A model generated the notes under the pieces. The model had not been told where the DNA came from. It did no database searches and saw nothing but the letters and a program-made list of their open reading frames with translations. Positions 41,724 to 50,269 of a stretch of 64,000 nt of DNA are shown here, piece by piece. Made by a program: the position numbers and the translations under genes. The stretch's first letter is position 1. Each line of letters begins with the position of its first letter. This DNA is from JABMRF01 sp964434235. Its GTDB lineage: Bacteria > Patescibacteriota > Patescibacteriia > UBA11705 > JABHMO01. The DNA lies in the NCBI GenBank assembly GCA_964434235.1, contig CAYSUN010000001.1, forward strand, positions 33,977 to 97,976, read 5' to 3'.

Positions 41724-43742
41724 ATGAATATAACTGAATCGAAAAATCGTTTGGAGAAATTAAAAGATCAGCTTCGAGAGACTGATCACGCTTATTATAC
41801 TTTGGATAAGCCGATTATGTCTGATTCAGCAAGAGATAGTTTGAAAGATGAAATTGAAAAAATCGAGAAACAGTTTCCAAATTTAATTACTTCAGATTCA
41901 CCAACTCAGAGAATCGGTGGTCGAGCTTTGGGTCGATTCAAAAAAGTTAAACATGAAATTCCTAAATATTCTTTAGATGATGTTTTTAGTTATGAAGAAG
42001 TTCGCGAATTTGATGAACGAGTAAAAAGATTTTTGAAAATTCCGATTAACTCAGACCTAGAATATACTTGCGAATTGAAAATTGATGGTTTGAATATGTC
42101 TTTTCATTATAAAGATGGTTTATTTGAACGAGCAGTTACTCGAGGTGATGGTGTGCTTGGCGAGGACGTTTCTCATACTGTTAAGACGATTAAAAGTTTA
42201 CCTTTGAAATTAAATAAAAATGTTGATATTGAACTTGGTGGTGAAGTTTATATGCCAACCAAAAGTTTTGAAAAGTTAAACAAAAAAGGCCCAATTCAAT
42301 TTGCTAATCCGAGAAATGCGGCCGCTGGTACGGTGCGCCAATTAGATCCAATGGTGGCTGCTTCTCGAGATTTAGATATTTTTTGTTGGGCTATCTATAA
42401 GTTAAAAGTTAAAAGTGAAAAGTTAAAAGTAAATACTCAGGTTGAAATGCTTGAAAAAATGAAAGAGCTTGGATTTAAAGTTAATCCAGAATACAAAAAA
42501 GTAAATAATATTGAAGAAGCAATTAAATTCTGTGAAAGTTGGCAAGACAAAAGAGCTAAACTTCCTTATGAAATTGATGGAATTGCGATCAAGGTAAATC
42601 GAATTGATTGGCAAGAACGATTAGGCCGAGCATCAAAATATGTTCGCTGGGCTACAGCTTATAAATTTCCAGCCGAAGAAGCGACTTCTGTAATTGAAAA
42701 TATTGTTTGGCAAGTTGGTCGAACTGGCGCCTTGACTCCAGTTGCTCATTTAACGCCAGTTAGTTTAGCTGGGTCGATTGTCAGTCGGGCAACTTTGCAT
42801 AATATTGATGAATTAAGAGAAAAAGATATTAGAATAGGCGACACAGTAATTTTGCATAAAGCTGGAGATATTATTCCAGAAATTATTAAACCATTACTCA
42901 AATTAAGAACTGGAAAACAAAAAAAAGTGGAAGCACCAAAAAATTGTCCGATTTGTCAGGCGAAAGTTGAAAGGATGGATGGTGAGTCAGCAATTCGTTG
43001 TACAAATAAAAATTGTTTTGCTCAAGATCAAGAAAGATTAATTCATTTTGTTTCGCGTAAAGGTTTTGATATTGATGGTTTTGGAGAAAAAATTGTTGAA
43101 CAATTAATGCTGGAAAAGTTGGTTACAAATTTTTGTGATATTTTCGAACTTAAAAAAGGTGACTTGCAAGTGCTAGATCGTTTTGCGGAAAAATCAGCTG
43201 AAAATTTAGTTCAAGCTATTGAAAAAAGCAAATCTGTTTTGTTAAGTAAATTAATTTTTGCTTTAGGCATTCGTTATGTAGGCGAAGAAAATGCTAGCTT
43301 ACTAGCCAAACAATATTCCGATCGAACAATTTCTATGTTTTTAAAAAACATTAAGCAAGCAAAAGTTACTGATTTGGAAGAAATTGAAGGTGTTGGTAAA
43401 ATTGTTGCTCAAGCAGTTTTTGATTATTTTCACAATGAAGATAATTTACAAAAACTATTAAAACTTGAAGAACTTGGTGTTGTTTTGAAAAGAGTAGAAG
43501 TTTCACAAGTAAAATCCTCAGTCTTTGGAAAAACTTTTGTTTTAACTGGTAGTTTAGTCAGTTTATCCAGAGATGAAGCCAAGGCTTTGATTAAATTAGC
43601 TGGAGGTAAAGTTAGCTCGACTGTGAGTGCTAAAACTGATTACCTTGTTGTTGGTGATGAACCGGGTTCTAAATACAAAAAAGCAGTAGAATTAAAAGTG
43701 AAAATACTTGAAGAAAAAGAATTCATGAGTTTGATTAAATAA
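41724..43742 (+). CDS. ligA: NAD-dependent DNA ligase LigA
   Basis: The 672-residue protein has all LigA parts: Ia and adenylation domain with CELKIDGLN (catalytic Lys), OB fold, four-Cys zinc finger (CPICQAKVER ... CTNKNC), HhH region and a C-terminal BRCT domain (VFGKTFVLTGSL). It seals nicks in replication and repair using NAD+. Residues 226-236 (KLKVKSEKLKV) are encoded by AAGTTAAAAGT-type repeats like those between genes here, at a variable spot of the adenylation domain. A TATAAT abuts the start, so transcript start must lie further upstream or the mRNA is leaderless. Confidence 0.96.
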   Translation: MNITESKNRLEKLKDQLRETDHAYYTLDKPIMSDSARDSLKDEIEKIEKQFPNLITSDSPTQRIGGRALGRFKKVKHEIPKYSLDDVFSYEEVREFDERVKRFLKIPINSDLEYTCELKIDGLNMSFHYKDGLFERAVTRGDGVLGEDVSHTVKTIKSLPLKLNKNVDIELGGEVYMPTKSFEKLNKKGPIQFANPRNAAAGTVRQLDPMVAASRDLDIFCWAIYKLKVKSEKLKVNTQVEMLEKMKELGFKVNPEYKKVNNIEEAIKFCESWQDKRAKLPYEIDGIAIKVNRIDWQERLGRASKYVRWATAYKFPAEEATSVIENIVWQVGRTGALTPVAHLTPVSLAGSIVSRATLHNIDELREKDIRIGDTVILHKAGDIIPEIIKPLLKLRTGKQKKVEAPKNCPICQAKVERMDGESAIRCTNKNCFAQDQERLIHFVSRKGFDIDGFGEKIVEQLMLEKLVTNFCDIFELKKGDLQVLDRFAEKSAENLVQAIEKSKSVLLSKLIFALGIRYVGEENASLLAKQYSDRTISMFLKNIKQAKVTDLEEIEGVGKIVAQAVFDYFHNEDNLQKLLKLEELGVVLKRVEVSQVKSSVFGKTFVLTGSLVSLSRDEAKALIKLAGGKVSSTVSAKTDYLVVGDEPGSKYKKAVELKVKILEEKEFMSLIK

Positions 43743-43856
43743 TTATAGTGTTAATTGATAGAATGTGATTTAAAATAATGGTACGAAGTTAATATGTAGA
43801 TCTTTTAATGTCCCTCTTACTAATAGTTGGATTTCAAAAACGCAAAGGGGAACGCT

Positions 43857-43994
43857 ATGACGAAACTACTTTTTCCTGCGAAGTTTTTTGGTGAGAAGGT
43901 ATTGGCTGTAGGTTTAGCTGGAATTCTTGCTGTTGCATTTGTTGTTGTTTACTGTGGGGTTGCTGTTAATGCTGGGGTTGATAAGTATTTGTAA
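43857..43994 (+). CDS. Small membrane protein, 45 aa
   Basis: ATG 43857 follows AAAGGGG by 6 bases. The 45-residue product has one hydrophobic helix (about 15-37: VLAVGLAGILAVAFVVVYCG) after a short basic start and a Cys in the helix. It is followed 10 bases later by an intrinsic terminator, so it looks like a complete small gene in the 327-base gap between ligA and gatC. Function unknown; size fits regulatory membrane peptides or type I toxins, but nothing shows toxicity. Confidence 0.65.
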   Translation: MTKLLFPAKFFGEKVLAVGLAGILAVAFVVVYCGVAVNAGVDKYL

Positions 43995-44003
43995 ATTAAC
44001 TAT

Positions 44004-44028
44004 CCTCGTTTCTTAAACGGGGATTTTT
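44004..44028 (+). terminator. Terminator of the 45-aa gene
   Basis: CCTCGTTT and AAACGGGG form an 8-bp stem (one G-T pair) with a 3-base loop, followed by ATTTTTATT. Confidence 0.8.
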
Positions 44029-44029
44029 A

Positions 44030-44058
44030 TTGCCTTTTAAGTAGAATTTTGTTATAAT
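44030..44058 (+). promoter_or_regulatory. Promoter of gatC
   Basis: TTGCCT (44030-44035), 17-base spacer, TATAAT (44053-44058). Transcription would start 4-6 bases before the ATG at 44071, so the mRNA is nearly leaderless. Confidence 0.7.
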
Positions 44059-44070
44059 TTCTGTGAATTT

Positions 44071-44361
44071 ATGAATATAAACAAAGAACATATTGAGCAT
44101 TTAGCCAATTTGGCTAGATTGGGTATAACGGAAGAAGAAAAAGAGAAATACGCTGAGCAGATTTCTTCTGTTTTAGATTATTTTACTGAATTGAATGAAT
44201 TAAACACTGACAACGTTGAACCTTTAACGCATGTTTTTGAATTGGAAAATGTTGTCCGTCCAGACAAAGAAGTTCGCACCGTAGAAGCGGATAAAGTTTT
44301 GGCCGAAGCACCAGAATTAGAAAAAAAACAAGTTAAAGTTAAGGCTGTTTTTGATAAGTAA
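44071..44361 (+). CDS. gatC: Asp/Glu-tRNA amidotransferase subunit GatC
   Basis: The 96-residue protein has HIEHLANLARLGITEEE at the N-terminus and a C-terminal NVEPLTHVFELENVVRPD, the GatC signature. GatC holds GatA and GatB together in the complex that converts Glu-tRNA(Gln) and Asp-tRNA(Asn) to the amide forms. gatA follows after 157 bases; gatB is not in the window. Confidence 0.93.
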   Translation: MNINKEHIEHLANLARLGITEEEKEKYAEQISSVLDYFTELNELNTDNVEPLTHVFELENVVRPDKEVRTVEADKVLAEAPELEKKQVKVKAVFDK

Positions 44362-44372
44362 TGTAATTTCAC

Positions 44373-44505
44373 AGTTTATTGTTTATTGCTTATTTATTTT
44401 TTACTCACGACCCGCCTACCGGCCGGCTCACAACTTAATTCTTACCTACTTAACACTTAATACTTAATACTTATTTACTCACCATTAACACGTTAAATAT
44501 GGACG
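44373..44505. repeat. Low-complexity ACTTAATACTTAAT and CCGCCTACCGGCCGGC element
   Basis: The gap between gatC and gatA carries a GC-rich partial palindrome (CCGCCTACCGGCCGGC), close in kind to the one at 33790, within ACTTAATACTTAA-type words. Confidence 0.6.
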
Positions 44506-44518
44506 CAGGTATGTTATT

Positions 44519-45937
44519 ATGAAATTAAATACTCTTACAATAAAAGAAGCTCATGCTGGTTTGAGCCAAAAACAATTTTCTTCGTCAGAATTGACTAAGT
44601 CTTGTTTTGATGCAATTAGAGAAAATGATGATAGTTTGAATGCTTTTATTACAATTACAGAAGATCTTGCGTGTATTCAAGCAGAAAAAGTTGATAAGAA
44701 AATTAAAAAAGGTGAAAAGATTAGTGTCCTAGAAGGTATTCCTACTGCTATTAAAGATAATATTTTAGTTGAAGGTATCAAGGCAACTGGTGGTTCAAAA
44801 ATTTTGTCTAATTATATTGCTACTTATGATGCTACAGTTATTAAAAAACTTAAAAAACAAAATTCTGTAATATTGGGAAAAACTAACTTAGATGAATTTG
44901 CCATGGGCGGTTCAGGTGAAACGTCAAATTTTGGTTCGACCAAAAATCCAATTGATAAAACTCGGGTGCCAGGAGGATCATCTAGTGGTAGCACTGTAGC
45001 TGTAGCTTCCAACGAAGCGATATACGCCTTGGGTTCAGATACTGGCGGTTCAGTTCGCCAACCAGCTGCACTTTGTGGTGTGGTTGGTTTTAAGCCGACT
45101 TATGGTCGCGTTTCTCGTTTTGGATTGATGGCTATGGCTTCAAGTTTTGATCAAATAGGAACTTTAACAAAAACAGTAGAGGATGCTTCATTTGTATATG
45201 AACAAATTGTCGGTTTAGATAAATTGGATGCAACAACGGTAAACAAACCTGTAACTTTAGATTTGAATGGTAATCTAAAAAATTTTAAAATTGGTGTACC
45301 TCAGGAATATTTTATTAAAGGTATGGATGAAGGAGTAGAAAAAGTTGTCAGAAAAGCAATAACTAAATTAGAAAAAGCTGGCGCACAAATAATTCCAATC
45401 AGTTTACCAATGACTAAATACGCCTTGGCTACATATTATATTTTAATGCCAGCGGAAGTTTCTTCAAATTTAGCTCGTTACGATGGTGTTCGTTATGGAT
45501 ATCGAGCGGAAGCTGGCAATTTATTAGAAATGTATTTAGAATCAAGAGCCAAAGGTTTTGGTGATGAGGTGCGTCGAAGAATTATGCTTGGAACTTATGT
45601 TTTATCTTCTGGGTACTATGATGCTTATTATAAAAAAGCTCAAAAAGTCCGTCGTTTGATTAAACAAGATTTTGATAAAGTTTTTGAAACTGTAGATTGT
45701 CTCGTTACACCAACTTCCCCAACTACAGCGTTTAAACTTGGTGAAAAATTTAATGATCCATTAACAATGTATTTGGCTGATATTTTTACAGTTTCAGTTA
45801 ACGTGGCTGGTTTACCAGCAATTTCAATTCCTTGCGGTTTAAGCAATAAATTACCAGTCGGTCTTCAGTTTATTGGTAAACCATTTGATGAAAAAACTCT
45901 TCTTCGTTTAGCTCATAATGCAGAGCAAATATTGTAA
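44519..45937 (+). CDS. gatA: Glutamyl-tRNA(Gln) amidotransferase subunit A
   Basis: The 472-residue amidase has the Ser-cisSer-Lys triad motifs: AIKDNI (catalytic Lys), GGSSSGSTVAVAS (cis-Ser) and GSDTGGSVRQPAA (nucleophile Ser), then VGFKPTYGRVSRFG. It frees ammonia from glutamine for the amidation by GatB. It lies downstream of gatC, as in many genomes. Start ATG 44519 is embedded in TTATTATG without an SD site. Confidence 0.96.
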   Translation: MKLNTLTIKEAHAGLSQKQFSSSELTKSCFDAIRENDDSLNAFITITEDLACIQAEKVDKKIKKGEKISVLEGIPTAIKDNILVEGIKATGGSKILSNYIATYDATVIKKLKKQNSVILGKTNLDEFAMGGSGETSNFGSTKNPIDKTRVPGGSSSGSTVAVASNEAIYALGSDTGGSVRQPAALCGVVGFKPTYGRVSRFGLMAMASSFDQIGTLTKTVEDASFVYEQIVGLDKLDATTVNKPVTLDLNGNLKNFKIGVPQEYFIKGMDEGVEKVVRKAITKLEKAGAQIIPISLPMTKYALATYYILMPAEVSSNLARYDGVRYGYRAEAGNLLEMYLESRAKGFGDEVRRRIMLGTYVLSSGYYDAYYKKAQKVRRLIKQDFDKVFETVDCLVTPTSPTTAFKLGEKFNDPLTMYLADIFTVSVNVAGLPAISIPCGLSNKLPVGLQFIGKPFDEKTLLRLAHNAEQIL

Positions 45938-45963
45938 ATGATTTAATAATAAGTTTCACCAAT

Positions 45964-46410
45964 ATGGTGGATGTTACTTGGAATTTTAATGTAATAGATT
46001 ATGCTGTTTTAATCGGTATAGTTGCTATTTTGTTAGTTGCTGGAGTTGCTAAATATTTTTCTATAAAAAATGAATCACTTGATGGTATTGATCGTAAATT
46101 TTACAAAGAAAGATGGAAAAGTATACAGGATTTGATGTCTTATGGAAAAGAAATGAATTATAAATTAGCAGTAATTGAGGCTGATAAACTTTTGGATCAA
46201 GCTTTGAAAGATTTACATTTTTCAGGTGAGACAATGGCCGAAAGATTAAAATTAGCTTCTTATAAATTTCCGAATCTTAAAAAAGTTTGGTGGGCACATA
46301 AGGTTCGTAATCTTATTGTTCATGATGTGCGTTATCAATTAAAATTTAATGAAGCGAAAAAGGTTGTTTCTTTATTCCACAATTCTTTAACTCTTCTTAA
46401 AATAATATAA
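45964..46410 (+). CDS. Membrane-anchored protein with an RN-x4-H-type helical domain
   Basis: The 148-residue protein has one N-terminal helix (about 12-32) and a helical cytoplasmic domain (YKLAVIEADKLLDQALKD) with AHKVRNLIVHD. The R-N-x3-H string followed by D recalls the RX4-6H motif of HEPN nucleases and minimal nucleotidyltransferase partners; the helical bundle with AVIEADKLLDQ also fits. That is an inference from motif and helix pattern only. It lies 27 bases after gatA and one base before the next gene, so it is co-transcribed with the surface-protein pair. Confidence 0.6.
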   Translation: MVDVTWNFNVIDYAVLIGIVAILLVAGVAKYFSIKNESLDGIDRKFYKERWKSIQDLMSYGKEMNYKLAVIEADKLLDQALKDLHFSGETMAERLKLASYKFPNLKKVWWAHKVRNLIVHDVRYQLKFNEAKKVVSLFHNSLTLLKII

Positions 46411-46411
46411 T

Positions 46412-47617
46412 ATGAAAAAAATTTTAATTATTATTTTCGCAATGTTATTATTGATGCCAAGTTTAAGTCCTGCTTTGGCTAGTACGTCCGATTTATCGAT
46501 TGATGTGGGCAATGTTCGTTTTTCAAAAAATACAAATAATTTATTAGTGGGTGATACTGTGCGGGTTTATGCTGCTGTAGCCAATAATGGAGATACTGAC
46601 GCGCTTGGCTATATTGCTTTTTATATTAATAATGAAACAACAATGATCGGTAGTGCTGAAGTTTCAGTTTTAGCGGGTGGCTATTATGACGAAGTTTATG
46701 TTGATTTTACTGTGCCTGATGATGATTTCCGTTTGTTGGTTAGTCTTTTATCTGTTGTGCCAACTGATTCAAATTTGAATAATAATAATATTCTTACTCA
46801 AAAGTTTAATGTTCAGGGAGATAATGATGGTGACGGAATTGGTGATGATACTGACGCTGATGATGATAATGATTCTTTAACGGATGCTCAAGAAATTCAA
46901 ATGGGAACAGATCCATTGCTGAGGGACACAGATGGCGATGGTGTTTTGGATGCGGATGATTTATATCCTTTAGACCCCAATAAATACAAAGATGAACCAA
47001 TTGTAATCTCGCCCGAACCAGAGCCAGAAATAAATCCAGAACCAGTCCCTCAACCTAAACCAGTACAAAAAGCTTACATTCAACCAGTTGTAAAAGTAGT
47101 GGAAAATAGCAATAAAGAACCTGAAAGTACAGAACCAATTTTGGTGGAAGATTTTTATAATTCACCGGCCGTTGAACTTTTGCAAGAAGTGAAAATTAAT
47201 GTTAATCAGATAAACTGGAATACTTATAGTTTTAATTTTGATACAAATATAATGGATTTAAATATTGATAGTTTAGAGTATCAATGGATTTTTGGCGATG
47301 GCACGGATAGTCCTAAAAACACTGAGCATCGCTTTCGTGGGACTGGGCAATATTTTGTAACGTTAAAAGTTAAAGGTCCATTTAATAATTTTATATATGA
47401 CAATGTAACGATTGATGTTGAGTTTTGGTCAGTTTATAATTATTGGTTGTGGATTATTTTATTGGTGTTTATAACTATTGGTTTTTTGTACACTTATGAA
47501 TTTAAACACACAAGTGGTAAACTAAATTCTAAAAATGAACCAAGAAAAGTTGTAGGTAATGATGAATTGAGAAAGCCTAAAAAAAGAAAAATAGAAGAAG
47601 ATAAATCAGAAAATTAA
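46412..47617 (+). CDS. Surface protein: CARDB-like, thrombospondin type 3 repeat and PKD domains
   Basis: The 401-residue protein has a signal peptide (1-23), a CARDB-like beta domain (about 25-130), calcium-binding DxDxDG repeats (DNDGDGIGDDTDADDDND, DTDGDGVLDADD), a Pro/Glu linker (PEPEPEINPEPVPQPKP), a PKD domain (WIFGDGTDS, HRFRGTGQYFVTLKV) and a C-terminal membrane helix with a basic tail. This is the plan of a membrane-anchored adhesin or extracellular scaffold. The PKD-to-helix part is paralogous to the next gene. Confidence 0.82.
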   Translation: MKKILIIIFAMLLLMPSLSPALASTSDLSIDVGNVRFSKNTNNLLVGDTVRVYAAVANNGDTDALGYIAFYINNETTMIGSAEVSVLAGGYYDEVYVDFTVPDDDFRLLVSLLSVVPTDSNLNNNNILTQKFNVQGDNDGDGIGDDTDADDDNDSLTDAQEIQMGTDPLLRDTDGDGVLDADDLYPLDPNKYKDEPIVISPEPEPEINPEPVPQPKPVQKAYIQPVVKVVENSNKEPESTEPILVEDFYNSPAVELLQEVKINVNQINWNTYSFNFDTNIMDLNIDSLEYQWIFGDGTDSPKNTEHRFRGTGQYFVTLKVKGPFNNFIYDNVTIDVEFWSVYNYWLWIILLVFITIGFLYTYEFKHTSGKLNSKNEPRKVVGNDELRKPKKRKIEEDKSEN

Positions 47618-47631
47618 AATTAAAAATAAAA

Positions 47632-48150
47632 ATGAAAAAGTATTTTGTAGTTTTTACCTGTTTATTTGTTTTGTTACTTAGCCCAGCTTTGGCTAAGCAA
47701 AGTTATAATTTAACTTTGGGTGAGGCTTATATTAAATATAATCAAATCGGTTGGCAGAATTATGAATTTTATGTAATTACTGATTTGGAAAATAAAGATG
47801 GCTTAACTTATGAATGGACGTTTGATAATAAATCCTCGTTTTCATCAGAAAAAGTAAGGTATTTTTTTGCCAAAGGCGAACATACTATAAAATTAAAAGT
47901 TGAAGATAACTATGGTAATGTTCGTTACGATACAGTTCGTTTGAATATTCAGTTTTGGTCGTTGAAAAATAATTGGTTTTGGTGGGTGGCGTATTTAATA
48001 GTTGTGATGTTAATTATCTATTATTGGGCGGCCAAAATAATGTATTTACTTAATCGACCGAAAATAAGTAAAGAAGCAAGATACTTTTTGGACTTACTGG
48101 ATGAACATGGCTGGATTGATGAAATTATAAAACATCACGCAAAAAAATAA
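47632..48150 (+). CDS. PKD-domain membrane protein, 172 aa
   Basis: It consists of a signal peptide (1-21), one PKD-like domain (YEWTFDNKSSF ... GEHTIKLKVEDNYGNVRYD) and a membrane helix after IQFWSLKNNWFWW. The sequence aligns with the C-terminal part of the preceding protein (VEFWSVYNYWLWI), so the pair arose by duplication. The C-terminal 30 residues are cytoplasmic and charged. Likely a small cell-surface partner; function unknown. Confidence 0.78.
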   Translation: MKKYFVVFTCLFVLLLSPALAKQSYNLTLGEAYIKYNQIGWQNYEFYVITDLENKDGLTYEWTFDNKSSFSSEKVRYFFAKGEHTIKLKVEDNYGNVRYDTVRLNIQFWSLKNNWFWWVAYLIVVMLIIYYWAAKIMYLLNRPKISKEARYFLDLLDEHGWIDEIIKHHAKK

Positions 48151-48271
48151 ATAAGTTGAAAGTAAAAAGTTAAAGGTTTATATAGAGAAAAATTATGTAA
48201 AAGTTAAATAGTTCAGATTGTCTTGGTAGTTTAACTTTATAAACTTGTAACTTGTAACTTTTCCCAACATT

Positions 48272-48622
48272 ATGTACATGATTTTACGTTGGTTGATAAA
48301 CGCTATTGGTTTATTGGCCATTGGTTATTTTATACCGGGGATTGAAGTGGCCAGCCTTTATTACGCCATGATTTTGGTCGTAGTTATCGGCTTGGTTAAT
48401 TTTGTTCCAGGAATGATTCTAAAAATTATAACTTTCCCAATCAATATTATTACTTTGGGAATTTCCAATTTGATAATAAATGCTTTTATCTTTTGGTTTG
48501 TGGCCAGTTTTATTCAGGGTTTTGATATTACTGTTTGGTGGGCTGGTTTTCTTGGCGCTGTAATTTATACAATGATAACAACTTTTAGTGGTTGGCTTTA
48601 CAAAGAAAGTTATATGCACTAA
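48272..48622 (+). CDS. Phage-holin-family-4-like small membrane protein
   Basis: The 116-residue protein has four membrane helices and the features of the mycobacterial 4-TMS holin superfamily: ILRWLINAIGLLAIGYFIPG at the start, then LVNFVPGMILKIITFPINI and TLGISNLIINAFIFW. Despite the family name these are common chromosomal membrane proteins of unknown role, and no phage gene is near. Start ATG 48272; low-complexity AAGTTAAA DNA precedes it. Confidence 0.8.
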   Translation: MYMILRWLINAIGLLAIGYFIPGIEVASLYYAMILVVVIGLVNFVPGMILKIITFPINIITLGISNLIINAFIFWFVASFIQGFDITVWWAGFLGAVIYTMITTFSGWLYKESYMH

Positions 48623-48702
48623 AGAAAATAATAAGATTTAAGTAATAAGTTTCAAGTTTTGTCTTGTGACTTGATACTTGGATTTCCTTGTTTCTTTGTT
48701 TT

Positions 48703-49236
48703 ATGAAGATATTATTACACAGTTGTTGCGCGCCATGTGGCGGTCAAGTTATTAGTGAATTAACAAAACACGGTCATGAAGTGGCTGTTTATTTTTATAA
48801 TCCAAATATTTTTCCTGAAGATGAATATCAACTTCGTTTGCAAGAAGTAAGGCGCTATACTGATGAACTTGGAATTAAACTTATTCAAGGTAAATATGCA
48901 CATGATGAGTGGTTAGATTTGGTTAAAGGTTTAGAAAATGAACCTGAAAAAGGCAGTCGTTGTCAAAAATGTTTTATGCATAGATTAGCAGAGGTGGCTC
49001 AAAAAGCACACGAACTTGGATTTGAAGCTTTTGCTTCTACGCTAACCATTAGTCCGCATAAACCGGCTGAAATGATTAACCAGATTGGCCACGAATTAGC
49101 TGATTTTTATGGCCTTCAATTTATTGATAATATTTGGCGAAAGAATGAAGGTTACAAAAAATCATGCAAAATAAGTGAGGAGCATCATTTCCATCGTCAG
49201 GATTATTGTGGATGTGAATTTTCAATCAGAAAATAA
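48703..49236 (+). CDS. queH: Epoxyqueuosine reductase QueH
   Basis: The 177-residue protein (start ATG 48703, chosen over an upstream TTG) has the QueH features: KILLHSCCAPC at the start, CQKCF in the middle, TLTISPHK, and YKKSCKISEEHHFHRQDYCGCEFS at the end. The Cys pairs bind an iron-sulfur cluster and a second metal. QueH reduces epoxyqueuosine in tRNA to queuosine. No other queuosine gene is visible here. A terminator follows 10 bases later. Confidence 0.92.
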   Translation: MKILLHSCCAPCGGQVISELTKHGHEVAVYFYNPNIFPEDEYQLRLQEVRRYTDELGIKLIQGKYAHDEWLDLVKGLENEPEKGSRCQKCFMHRLAEVAQKAHELGFEAFASTLTISPHKPAEMINQIGHELADFYGLQFIDNIWRKNEGYKKSCKISEEHHFHRQDYCGCEFSIRK

Positions 49237-49246
49237 TTTAAGAATG

Positions 49247-49278
49247 AAAAGCACTCCGGATGAGCGAAGTGCTTTTTT
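49247..49278 (+). terminator. Terminator of queH
   Basis: AAAAGCACT and AGTGCTTTT pair around a 12-base loop (CCGGATGAGCGA), followed by a T-run. Confidence 0.85.
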
Positions 49279-49280
49279 GA

Positions 49281-49309
49281 TTGACAAAAGGTCAATAATC
49301 GAATAACCT
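49281..49309 (+). promoter_or_regulatory. Promoter of the CaCA-like gene
   Basis: TTGACA (49281-49286), 17-base spacer, TAACCT (49304-49309). The -10 is poor, the -35 consensus. Confidence 0.55.
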
Positions 49310-49352
49310 TTTAAATTGAACTGAACTTTAATAATTACAGAAGAGGTGAAGC

Positions 49353-50189
49353 TTGAAAACATTTATTCTGGGGACAATTTCTAAGCTGGACATTATTGCT
49401 TGGATTTTTGTGCTATTATTCTTTCTTTTATCAGCCATAATTATGGGTGGTGATATTACAAACACTTTTCTTGGAGCAAGTGGAATTATTGTTGAAATGT
49501 TTCTGATCTCGGTTAGTATTGAAATAATTATTGAAAGTTTGAAAAATGCAAAAGGTCTTGGTACTATTGTCGGTTTTATTACCAATGGTCCGGAAATGTT
49601 GTGTTTAATAGTAGGGTTAGTTGTCGGTGATATTTTGTTTGCAGCTTCTACGCCACTTGGTAGTAACTTTATGAATCCATTGTTGTTGATTTTAGCTGCA
49701 CTTTTGAATCATAAAGCTTTAGTAGTTTGGAAAACTAGTCGGCGGTTTGCACTTTTAACTATCGGATTCACAGCAGTTTTGGCGGTTTTATTTTTTTTAA
49801 TTCCGCAAAAATATTATTTAATTTGGGTAGTTGTCAGTTTTATGGTTACTTTCGTTTTATTCCTGAAGCGCCCGAAAGAGCCTGAAGCTGAAGAAGTGGA
49901 AATAGTAGCCGTTTCAAAGTGGACTTTGTTGCCGTCGATTTTACTTTTGGTTATAGCGGGTTATTTTCTCGATCCAGTAGTCAGTTTTGCTTCTGTTAAT
50001 TCACATGCACCAAAAGGAGTGATTGGTTTTGTGGTTTTGGCTACATTAACATCTTGGCCAGAATTTAAATCATCACTTTCTTTGCTTCGCAGAGGCAAGA
50101 TTTTGGCCGCTATTTTGAATATTACAGTTTCGAACATTACTAATATTTGGTTAGCTGGTTCAGGTACATTGGTATATTTGATGTTTTAA
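49353..50189 (+). CDS. Sodium/calcium exchanger (CaCA)-like membrane protein
   Basis: About nine membrane helices in 278 residues. Two inverted alpha-repeat-like segments occur: TNGPEMLCLIVGLVVGDIL with PLGSNFMNPLLL, and LTSWPEFKSSLSLLRRGK with ILNITVSNITNIWL. In CaCA carriers the repeats read G-N-S/T-x-PE and G-S-N-x-x-N; here the Pro-Glu pairs and Asn residues are kept but other positions differ (N-G-P-E, S-W-P-E). It probably exchanges a cation for Na+ or H+. The start is TTG at 49353, 8 bases after AGAGGTG; the next ATG is too deep. Confidence 0.75.
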   Translation: MKTFILGTISKLDIIAWIFVLLFFLLSAIIMGGDITNTFLGASGIIVEMFLISVSIEIIIESLKNAKGLGTIVGFITNGPEMLCLIVGLVVGDILFAASTPLGSNFMNPLLLILAALLNHKALVVWKTSRRFALLTIGFTAVLAVLFFLIPQKYYLIWVVVSFMVTFVLFLKRPKEPEAEEVEIVAVSKWTLLPSILLLVIAGYFLDPVVSFASVNSHAPKGVIGFVVLATLTSWPEFKSSLSLLRRGKILAAILNITVSNITNIWLAGSGTLVYLMF

Positions 50190-50202
50190 GAGATTTTATA
50201 TG

Positions 50203-50236
50203 AGAGTTAAACGTCACAACGTTTGGCTCTTTTTTG
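50203..50236 (+). terminator. Terminator of the CaCA-like gene
   Basis: AGAGTTAAACGT and ACGTTTGGCTCT form a 12-bp stem with two G-T pairs and a 4-base loop, followed by six T. Confidence 0.85.
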
Positions 50237-50269
50237 TTTAAATGGATTGTGATAAAATAAATTCATGTT

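Noticed and set aside
48272..48622. Holin-like gene as evidence of a prophage
   Set aside because: No capsid, terminase, integrase or lysin neighbour; this family is common on bacterial chromosomes.
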